A stretch of DNA of 64,000 bases from Acidobacteriota bacterium (GTDB lineage Bacteria > Acidobacteriota > Vicinamibacteria > Vicinamibacterales > UBA2999): assembly GCA_021730945.1 (NCBI GenBank), contig JAKFYH010000009.1:77345-141344 (forward strand). Reading direction: 5' to 3'. The translations under genes were made by a program, and so were the position numbers. A model generated the notes under the pieces. It was not told the origin of the DNA. It made no database searches and was given only the letters and a program-made list of their open reading frames with translations. Shown here piece after piece: positions 58,192-64,000 of the stretch; the stretch's first letter is position 1; every line of letters starts with the position of its first letter.

Positions 58192-58764
58192 ATGACCGAA
58201 ACCGACCTCCTGACGCTATTTCGCCGTTCGGGTGCGCTGCACGACGGCCATTTCCGCCTTTCCTCCGGCCTTCACAGCCCCGGCTATCTCCAGTGCGCAC
58301 TGGTCCTCCAGCATCCGCGGGACGCGGAGGCGCTCGGCGCCGCCCTGGGCCAGCTCGTGCGGCCGCTGGGAGCGGTCACCGTGCTTTCGCCGGCCCTGGG
58401 CGGCATCGTGATTGGCCAGGAAGTCGGCCGTGCTCTGGGCGTTCGCGCCATCTTCGCTGAACGCCAGGATGGCACGCTCGTGCTCCGGCGCGGGTTTGCC
58501 CTCGAACCCGGAGAAAAGGTGCTGGTGGTTGAAGACGTCGTCACCACCGGTGGGTCGACCCGCGAAACCATGGAGGTGGCGCGGGCCGCGGGAGCGGTCG
58601 TGGTCGGCGCATGCGCCGTGGTCGATCGCAGCGGCGGCAAGCAGGGGCTCGATGTGCCGTTCCACGCCCTCCTGCCGATGGTGGTGCCCACCTATCAACC
58701 CGACGATTGCCCGCTCTGCAAGCAGGGCGTGCCGGTCGTCAAGCCGGGATCGCGCAGCAAGTAG
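58192..58764 (+). CDS. pyrE: Orotate phosphoribosyltransferase
   Basis: 190 residues. PRPP loop VLVVEDVVTTGGSTRETM, SGLHSPGYLQCAL at the N terminus, and LGGIVIGQEVGRALGVRAIFAER. The C terminus has CPLC as in the second PRTase at 35.9 kb. It makes OMP from orotate and PRPP. TATACT at 58178-58183 is 8 bases before the ATG, so the leader is very short. It stands apart from both pyr blocks and is followed after 2 bp by truA. Confidence 0.93.
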   Translation: MTETDLLTLFRRSGALHDGHFRLSSGLHSPGYLQCALVLQHPRDAEALGAALGQLVRPLGAVTVLSPALGGIVIGQEVGRALGVRAIFAERQDGTLVLRRGFALEPGEKVLVVEDVVTTGGSTRETMEVARAAGAVVVGACAVVDRSGGKQGLDVPFHALLPMVVPTYQPDDCPLCKQGVPVVKPGSRSK

Positions 58765-58766
58765 CA

Positions 58767-59570
58767 GTGCCGCGAACGCTGAAGCTGACGATCGCCTACG
58801 ACGGCTCTGCCTACGCCGGCTGGCAACGGCAGGCGAACGCGTCCAGCATCCAGGCGGTCCTCGAGGACGAGATTGCGACCATCGTCGGTGCAGCGAACCC
58901 CCTGGTGGCGGCCGGCCGCACCGACGCCGGCGTCCACGCCGCCGCGCAGGTGGCCAGCATTACCATCGACCATCCGATTAGCTGCGCCGAACTGCTGAAG
59001 GCGCTGAACGCGCGCCTGAAGACCGGCGACATCCGTATCCGGTCGATCGAAGAAGTATTCGATCGCTTCGATGCCCGGATCTTCGCCAAGCGCAAGACCT
59101 ATCGCTATGCGATCTGGAACGGCGGGCCGCCCAGCCCCTTTCTCCGTCACGTCACCTGGCATGTTCCGTATGCCCTGGAGCTCCAGCCGATGGTCGCGGC
59201 GACCGCCGCGCTCGTCGGCGAGCAGGATTTCGCGGCGTTCAAGGGCCGTGGCAGCGACGTGAAGACCACCGTGCGGCGGGTGTTGTCGGCGGAGATTCGC
59301 GAGATCGCTCTTGACCTCGATCATCCGGCCGCCGTGTCGCCGCTTGACGCGGCGGGAACGGCACCCGAGGGCCGCTTGTTGCGCCTCGAGATTTCGGGAA
59401 CCGGATTCTTGCGCCACATGGTTCGCACCATTGCCGGCACGCTGGTGGACATCGGCCGCGGCCACTTCGAGGCTGCCGACATGCGGCGCATTATCGATTC
59501 GCGGGATCGCGCCGCGGCGGGGCAGACGGCGCCGCCGCACGGCTTGATGCTGTGGCGCGTTGACTACTGA
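58767..59570 (+). CDS. truA: tRNA pseudouridine synthase A
   Basis: 267 residues from a GTG two bases after the pyrE stop. Catalytic Asp in AAGRTDAGVHA, N-terminal YDGSAYAGWQRQ, and FLRHMVRTIAGTLVDIGRG in the C-terminal repeat. It modifies positions 38-40 of the tRNA anticodon stem. The C-terminal PPHGLMLWRVDY is typical of the family. Confidence 0.95.
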   Translation: MPRTLKLTIAYDGSAYAGWQRQANASSIQAVLEDEIATIVGAANPLVAAGRTDAGVHAAAQVASITIDHPISCAELLKALNARLKTGDIRIRSIEEVFDRFDARIFAKRKTYRYAIWNGGPPSPFLRHVTWHVPYALELQPMVAATAALVGEQDFAAFKGRGSDVKTTVRRVLSAEIREIALDLDHPAAVSPLDAAGTAPEGRLLRLEISGTGFLRHMVRTIAGTLVDIGRGHFEAADMRRIIDSRDRAAAGQTAPPHGLMLWRVDY

Positions 59571-59588
59571 CAGCGGAGAGCAATGGCT

Positions 59589-60953
59589 TCAGCCGTCGCT
59601 CGATTGGCGAGGGCTGAAGCCCTCGCCCTCCGGAGGTGCTTTCGGCTTGCCTATCCACAGCGACAGCAGCCACATCACGAATCCGGCGGCGACGATCACC
59701 GTCAATAACCTCAACAGCGCCCCCGCGTCGACGATCGTGAACTCCGGCCAGCGATAGCCCACCAGCACGCTGCCGCGCTCGGTCGCCCAGTGCCAGGCCG
59801 TGTGCGCGACCAGCGCCGACATCAGGATGGTGCCGATCCGTTCGGCCACTACGAAGCGGAAGATGAATGCCAGCAGCGGCACGGCAATGATCAGCACGAA
59901 CAACTGGCCGGCTTCGACGCCGACGTTGAACGCCAGCAGCGACGACACCAGGTGATCGCCGGCAAACTGCATCCGCTCCCGCAGCAGGAACGAGAACCCG
60001 AATCCATGGACCAGGCCGAAACCGAAGGTCACGATCCACCGCCGCTCGAGCCTGGCGCCGACGATGTTCTCGAAGGCCATGTAGACAATCGAGATGGCAA
60101 TCAGCGTCTCGATCAAGGGAGCGAACCACAGGCCGTCCGGCGCCATGCCGTAGGCCGACGAGATCAGCGTCACCGAGTGGGCGATGGTAAACGACGTGAC
60201 CACGACCGCCAGGCCGCGCAGGCGGCGGAACGGAATCACCAGGCACAGCAGGAACAGCAGGTGGTCGGTGCCGTCGAGAATATGAAAGAAACCCTCGCGC
60301 GCAAACAGGTAGAACGCCTGGTGCCACCGCGGGTCGAGGTGGACGATGCCGGTATCGGCGTGGATGTCGAACGCGCGCTCGGTCTCGCCGGGCTGCTGGA
60401 ACCGCAGCACGACGTTGACCTGGAGCCCGAGCCGCGACAAGCCGGGGCGCACCGAAAAATCAGACCGCTCGGAGGTGATCGCGTACTCGAGCGCGACATC
60501 GAGCATGCCCTGCTCCCAGTAGATCTGGGTCTCCTGGCCCAGGCGCGGCCCGGTCACGGTGTTGGCCAGCGCGGTGTCGTAGTCGTCGAACGACCGGTCG
60601 CCGGGCAGCGACACCCGCACCGCGCGAGTCACCGGCGTCGCCAGGCGCTGCCCATTCTCGTACAACTCGATGTAGTCGCGAATCCACAGGTTGGTGGCGT
60701 CGTTCAGGGCGCGGTCGACCCGGCTGAAGTCGAGAAATCCGCTGGTGTAGGTCGGGATGTCCAAGTCGCGCAACGACTTGAGGGGCACCCGTAGCAGGAC
60801 GGTCAGCGCCTGGCCCTGGGGCCTGACGAAGCCTGATACCGTCACTTCATTGGGGACGTCGTGCGCGCCGATCGCCGGCGCCAGCAGGATCAGGAGTGCC
60901 GCGACGACGGCCAAACGGCTCAACAACTTGCTGGCAGATACTCGGCTCGACAC
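59589..60953 (-). CDS. HupE/UreJ-family membrane protein with a large N-terminal exported domain
   Basis: 454 residues from a GTG at 60953. A signal peptide (LLSRLAVVAALLILLAPAIGAHD) and a beta-rich extracytoplasmic domain (to about residue 230) are followed by six to seven membrane helices. The first helix has HILDGTDHLLFLL, a His/Asp motif shared with HupE/UreJ metal permeases, and a later one HGFGFSFLLRER. Nickel or cobalt transport is inferred. The much longer upstream frame is antisense to the NHL gene and is not used. Confidence 0.78.
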   Translation of the reverse strand: MSSRVSASKLLSRLAVVAALLILLAPAIGAHDVPNEVTVSGFVRPQGQALTVLLRVPLKSLRDLDIPTYTSGFLDFSRVDRALNDATNLWIRDYIELYENGQRLATPVTRAVRVSLPGDRSFDDYDTALANTVTGPRLGQETQIYWEQGMLDVALEYAITSERSDFSVRPGLSRLGLQVNVVLRFQQPGETERAFDIHADTGIVHLDPRWHQAFYLFAREGFFHILDGTDHLLFLLCLVIPFRRLRGLAVVVTSFTIAHSVTLISSAYGMAPDGLWFAPLIETLIAISIVYMAFENIVGARLERRWIVTFGFGLVHGFGFSFLLRERMQFAGDHLVSSLLAFNVGVEAGQLFVLIIAVPLLAFIFRFVVAERIGTILMSALVAHTAWHWATERGSVLVGYRWPEFTIVDAGALLRLLTVIVAAGFVMWLLSLWIGKPKAPPEGEGFSPRQSSDG

Positions 60954-60975
60954 GGTTAACGGTCCCAAGTATACT
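60947..60975 (+). promoter_or_regulatory. Promoter of the NHL-repeat gene
   Basis: TCGACA (60947-60952) and TATACT (60970-60975) with a 17-bp spacer. It precedes a leader of about 35 nt with GAGAGGGGAG before the ATG at 61017. The -10 lies in the palindrome AGTATACT, so the same bases may also serve the minus-strand gene that starts at 60953. Confidence 0.55.
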
Positions 60976-61016
60976 GGCGCCCGCAAAGATAGGCACTTCT
61001 TGAGAGGGGAGCCAAG

Positions 61017-62255
61017 ATGGACCGGGTTACGAAGAATCGCAAGCTTTATGTAGGCGCGGCGTTTGTCGCGATCCTGCTCGCGTTGGGTGCGGGCCAGGCC
61101 CTGCTCGACAACGCGTCGGCGCAGACCAAGCAGGCCCCGAGGTTCGAGGTCGATCCGTTCTGGCCGAAGCCGATGCCCAACAACTGGGTCATGGGCATGA
61201 CCATCGGCATCGGCATCTCGTCCGATGACCACGTGTGGGTCATTCATCGCGGCAACGACCCGGGCAATCTCGATCGCACCGAGTTGGCTGTGGTCAAGGA
61301 AGGCGCGCCTCGCGTGGGCGAATGCTGCAACCCCGCTCCCCCGGTGCTCGAGTTCGACGCCGCCGGCAACCTGGTCGGCAGCTGGGGCGGCCAGCCCAAG
61401 GACAACTCGTACGACTGGCCCGAAAGCAACCACGGCATCGTCGTCGACCACAAGGGCTTCGTCTGGATCGGCGGCAACGGCGGTCCCGACGCGCACATCC
61501 TGAAGTTCACCCGCGACGGCAAGTTCGTGGCGCAGTACGGCAAGAAGAACGCCCGCCTGAAGGAAGGCGCGGCCGGCGCCAAGCCGACCTTCGTGCCCAA
61601 CAGCATGGACATGGACAACTTCGGCCGCGTCGCCAAGATCTTCATCGATCCGAAGGCGAACGAAGGTTACGTCGCCGACGGCTACTTCAACAAGCGCGTG
61701 GCGGTGATCGACCTGGACAACGGCAAGATCAAGCGCTTCTGGGGCGCCTACGGCTCGCAGCCCGACGACGCACCGCTTGGACCCTACGACCCGGCCGCGC
61801 CGGTGGCCAAGCAGTTCCGGACTCCCGTGCACTGCGCTGAGGTTTCGAACGACGGCTTCGTGTATGTCTGCGACCGTCCCAACGACCGCCTCCAGATCTT
61901 TACCAAGGACGGCAAGTTCGTGAAGGAAGTGTTCGTGGCGAAAGAAACGCGCGCCGACGGTTCGGTGTGGGACGTGGCCTTCTCGAAGGACCCCGCGCAG
62001 AAGTACCTGTACATGGCTGACGGCGTGAACGAGCATGTGCGCGTGTTCGACCGCCAGTCGATGACCGAGCTCTACAACTTCGGCTACGGTGGCCGCCAGC
62101 CCGGCATGTTCCTGGGCGTGCACAGTATCGCCACCGACTCGAAGGGCAACATCTACACGACCGAGACCTACACCGGCAAGCGCCTGCAGAAGTTCACGCT
62201 CAAGGGCGAGGGCGCGATTCCGAAGTCGGCGACGCCGCCCTGGCCGGGGATGTAG
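61017..62255 (+). CDS. Exported NHL-repeat (six-bladed beta-propeller) protein
   Basis: 412 residues with an N-terminal membrane/signal segment (LYVGAAFVAILLALGAG). Repeated NHL-type blades: DDHVWVIHRGN, HGIVVDHKGFVWIGGNG, GYVADGYFNKRVAVID, VHCAEVSNDGFVYVCDRPNDRLQIF and VHSIATDSKGNIYTTETYTGKRLQKF. Similar proteins are sometimes annotated as peptidyl-alpha-hydroxyglycine alpha-amidating-lyase-like. No catalytic assignment is made. It has strong expression signals and a terminator. Confidence 0.85.
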   Translation: MDRVTKNRKLYVGAAFVAILLALGAGQALLDNASAQTKQAPRFEVDPFWPKPMPNNWVMGMTIGIGISSDDHVWVIHRGNDPGNLDRTELAVVKEGAPRVGECCNPAPPVLEFDAAGNLVGSWGGQPKDNSYDWPESNHGIVVDHKGFVWIGGNGGPDAHILKFTRDGKFVAQYGKKNARLKEGAAGAKPTFVPNSMDMDNFGRVAKIFIDPKANEGYVADGYFNKRVAVIDLDNGKIKRFWGAYGSQPDDAPLGPYDPAAPVAKQFRTPVHCAEVSNDGFVYVCDRPNDRLQIFTKDGKFVKEVFVAKETRADGSVWDVAFSKDPAQKYLYMADGVNEHVRVFDRQSMTELYNFGYGGRQPGMFLGVHSIATDSKGNIYTTETYTGKRLQKFTLKGEGAIPKSATPPWPGM

Positions 62256-62261
62256 GAACCA

Positions 62262-62303
62262 GGGCTTGAGACCTGGGGCTTGAGGCCTGGGACTTAGGAC
62301 CGC
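62262..62303. repeat. Three tandem copies of a 14-bp repeat
   Basis: Units GGGCTTGAGACCTG, GGGCTTGAGGCCTG and a diverged GGGACTTAGGACCG at 62262-62275, 62276-62289 and 62290-62303, in the short gap after the NHL gene. Confidence 0.6.
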
Positions 62304-62318
62304 TGAGTTAACGCGATG

Positions 62319-62352
62319 GGCCGGCTTGGTGAACTCTCCAAGCCGGCCTTTT
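62319..62352 (+). terminator. Rho-independent terminator of the NHL gene
   Basis: An 11-bp GC-rich stem (62319-62329 with 62338-62348) closes an 8-nt loop and is followed by TTTT (62349-62352). The next gene starts 25 bp downstream with its own likely -10 (TACTAT, 62358-62363). Confidence 0.85.
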
Positions 62353-62377
62353 CGTTGTACTATCGAAGACCGACTCC

Positions 62378-63166
62378 ATGAGCCTTGATCAATTGCTGGA
62401 GTGGATTCCACCGGGCGGGGCCGAAGAGGCCCTGGCGCGACAGATCGAGATGGACCGCCTGCCGCGGCACGTCGCGATCATCATGGACGGCAACGGCCGC
62501 TGGGCCGGTCAGCGCCACTTGCCACGCGTGGAAGGCCATCGCGCCGGGATTGACTCGGTGCGCGACGTGGTGGAGGCCTCGGCCCGTCTGGGCCTCGACG
62601 TGCTCACCTTGTATGCGTTCTCGGTGGAGAACTGGAAGCGCCCGGCCACCGAGGTGAGCACGCTGATGATGCTGCTCAAGCGCTACCTGCGTCTCGAGCT
62701 GTCGACGTTGCTGCGCAACAACATCCGCTTCAAGGTAATCGGCCGCACCGACGCGCTGGCCCCCGATGTGCTCGAAGAGCTGCATGCCGGCGAGAAGCGC
62801 ACCGCGGGCAATACCGGAATGCTGTTCAATATCGCGCTCAACTACGGCGGCCGCAGTGAAATCGTCGACGCCGCCCGCCAGGCGATGGCGTCGGGCCTCG
62901 ATCCAGCGGACCTCGACGAGGATCGCTTTGCCAACTTTCTCTACACCGCCGGCCAGCCCGATCCGGACCTGCTGATTCGCACCAGCGGCGAGATGCGGGT
63001 CAGCAACTTCCTGCTGTGGCAGATTGCCTACGCTGAGATCTGGGTCACCGACACGCTCTGGCCCGACTTCCGTTGCCGCCACCTGCTCGAGGGCGTGCTG
63101 GCATATCAGAAGCGCGACCGCCGCTTTGGCGGCATCGCCCCGCCGGTGGCCGCCGGGATGAAGTAA
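62378..63166 (+). CDS. uppS: Isoprenyl (undecaprenyl diphosphate) synthase
   Basis: 262 residues. Catalytic Asp in HVAIIMDGNGRWA, LYAFSVENWKRP, and the DLLIRTSGEMRVSNFLLWQIAYAE signature region. It builds the C55 lipid carrier for peptidoglycan and LPS. It is followed by cdsA after 7 bp, the common uppS-cdsA order. Confidence 0.95.
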   Translation: MSLDQLLEWIPPGGAEEALARQIEMDRLPRHVAIIMDGNGRWAGQRHLPRVEGHRAGIDSVRDVVEASARLGLDVLTLYAFSVENWKRPATEVSTLMMLLKRYLRLELSTLLRNNIRFKVIGRTDALAPDVLEELHAGEKRTAGNTGMLFNIALNYGGRSEIVDAARQAMASGLDPADLDEDRFANFLYTAGQPDPDLLIRTSGEMRVSNFLLWQIAYAEIWVTDTLWPDFRCRHLLEGVLAYQKRDRRFGGIAPPVAAGMK

Positions 63167-63173
63167 GCCAGGC

Positions 63174-63956
63174 ATGACACGCATCCTGAGCGGCGTCATG
63201 CTGGGCGCCGCGGCGCTGGCGCTGATCTGGTTCCTCAGTTCGATTGCGCTACTGGGCGTGGCCCTGGTGGTGGCGGCCGCGGCCTTCCTGGAGTACGAGA
63301 AGATCGTCGACTCGATTGGCGCGAAAGTGCCGTTCTGGTCCTCGCTATTGGCCACGCTGCTGGGGTGCGCGATGGTGCCGTTCCAGTGGGTGGACATCAC
63401 CTCGGTACTGGCTGCCGCGCTGCTGTTGATTGCCGCCAACGTGTTGCTGTCGGACCGCGCCGGCACGCCGATCCTGGCCGATAGCGCCGCGGCGCTGCTG
63501 GCGCCGATCTACCTCGGCCTGCCGCTCGGATCGCTGGTGGGCGTGCATGCGATTGCCGGCCGCGAAGCAGTACTGCTGCTGATCGCCACCGTGGCCGTCA
63601 GCGACACGGCGCAGTTCTACACCGGCCGCGCGTTCGGGCGCACGCCGCTGGCGCCTCGGCGCAGCCCCAAGAAGACACGCGAGGGGGCCGTCGGCGGTTT
63701 CGTCGTGGCGCCGATCTTCCTCGTGGTGGCTGGGTCCTACTGGATGCCGGCCGCGCCGCCGCTCTGGCTGGCCGCCCTCGGTCTCGCCATCGTCATTGCC
63801 GGCATCATTGGCGACTTGTTCGAGTCGATGCTGAAACGGGCCGCCGAGATGAAGGACAGCGGGACGCTGATTCCGGGACACGGCGGCGTGCTCGACCGCA
63901 TCGATGCGCTGCTGTTCGCGGCACCGGTGTTCTATTTCTTCCTGAGGACGCTGTGA
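63174..63956 (+). CDS. cdsA: Phosphatidate cytidylyltransferase
   Basis: 260 residues with about seven membrane helices. The C-terminal CDP-alcohol signature is complete: SMLKRAAEMKDSGTLIPGHGG then VLDRID. It makes CDP-diacylglycerol for phospholipid synthesis in the inner membrane. The stop TGA overlaps a GTG that could start the next gene, which is outside the window. Confidence 0.93.
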   Translation: MTRILSGVMLGAAALALIWFLSSIALLGVALVVAAAAFLEYEKIVDSIGAKVPFWSSLLATLLGCAMVPFQWVDITSVLAAALLLIAANVLLSDRAGTPILADSAAALLAPIYLGLPLGSLVGVHAIAGREAVLLLIATVAVSDTAQFYTGRAFGRTPLAPRRSPKKTREGAVGGFVVAPIFLVVAGSYWMPAAPPLWLAALGLAIVIAGIIGDLFESMLKRAAEMKDSGTLIPGHGGVLDRIDALLFAAPVFYFFLRTL

Positions 63957-63961
63957 CCTTG

Positions 63962-64000
63962 GGGCGGGTCGGGCTGGTGGGGCTGGTAGGGCTGGTAGGG
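63962..64000. repeat. 9-bp tandem repeat running off the window edge
   Basis: GGGCTGGTR units at 63971-63979, 63980-63988 and 63989-63997, preceded by a diverged copy (63962-63970) and continuing at 63998. In frame with GTG 63953 it would encode Gly-Leu-Val repeats, but whether it is coding cannot be decided here. Confidence 0.6.

Noticed and set aside
59589..62411. A 940-codon minus-strand frame reaching back over the NHL gene
   Set aside because: The upstream 486 codons are antisense to a clear NHL-repeat gene and lack family features. The exported HupE/UreJ protein starts at 60953 with a signal peptide.
1..64000. CRISPR arrays, rRNA, tRNA, prophage or integron features
   Set aside because: No regularly spaced direct repeats with unique spacers, no conserved rRNA segments, no cloverleaf with T-loop motif and no phage genes were noticed by reading; a tool such as tRNAscan-SE could still find a short RNA gene.

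Overview
High-GC bacterial chromosome segment, densely packed, with many 4-base ATGA or GTGA gene overlaps and almost no non-coding space: no gene-free stretch exceeds about 300 bases. A large MacB/FtsX-type permease of the orphan duplicated kind (ADOP) typical of Acidobacteriota, a DUF5916 outer-membrane protein and membrane-bound GT-C-like proteins point to Acidobacteriota, probably Vicinamibacteria. This is an inference from gene content, not a phylogeny. No rRNA, tRNA, CRISPR array, prophage or replication origin was seen.

Layout. 1-7.9 kb: end of a sensor histidine kinase, an AlaX-type alanyl-tRNA editing protein, two aldehyde dehydrogenases, an SDR dehydrogenase, a methyltransferase with two consecutive in-frame TGA codons (probable selenoprotein), a NicO-type metal permease and a YeiH-type exporter. 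7.9-15.9 kb (minus): an ABC exporter module (ATPase, permease, GldG-like, DUF4340) followed by a PBP4-like D,D-carboxypeptidase and a GT-C-like membrane protein. 16-21.2 kb: penicillin acylase family hydrolase, a REPIN-like palindromic element, then a CadC-type repressor and heavy-metal P-type ATPase with a promoter and operator. 21.2-26.1 kb: PilZ response regulator, an acidic LysW-like zinc ribbon overlapping larE, a large membrane protein and Pal. 26.1-37.4 kb: pyrimidine synthesis in two blocks, pyrK-pyrD-pyrF (minus) and pyrR-pyrB-pyrC-PRTase (plus). The plus block has a leader hairpin that matches a PyrR-binding loop and hides the ribosome binding site. CorA, an amidase and a phosphodiesterase-like protein lie between the blocks.

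37.4-48.8 kb: a VapBC pair runs directly into a complete quinohemoprotein amine dehydrogenase operon, qhpG-A-D-C-B-F-E. It encodes three structural subunits and four maturation proteins (Trp monooxygenase, radical SAM cross-linking enzyme, ABC exporter, leader protease). A DUF5916 outer-membrane protein follows 2 bp later. All Cys/Asp/Glu/Trp positions needed for the CTQ cofactor and thioether cross-links are present in the gamma subunit. The aldehydes made by this enzyme could feed the aldehyde dehydrogenases near the window start (inference).

48.8-64 kb: ADOP permease, acetyltransferase, M28 peptidase, ankyrin protein, a REP-associated tyrosine transposase (RAYT) bounded by perfect 33-bp inverted repeats related to those of the 18.6 kb element, two glycosyltransferases, a TolC-like protein, pyrE, truA, a HupE/UreJ-like protein, an NHL-type beta-propeller, uppS and cdsA.

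Most notable: the tandem-UGA methyltransferase with a SECIS-like hairpin at the right distance, the PyrR-type leader, the extended qhp operon, the LysW-like/LarE overlap, and the RAYT/REPIN pair whose repeat ends supply the stop codons of both neighbouring genes.
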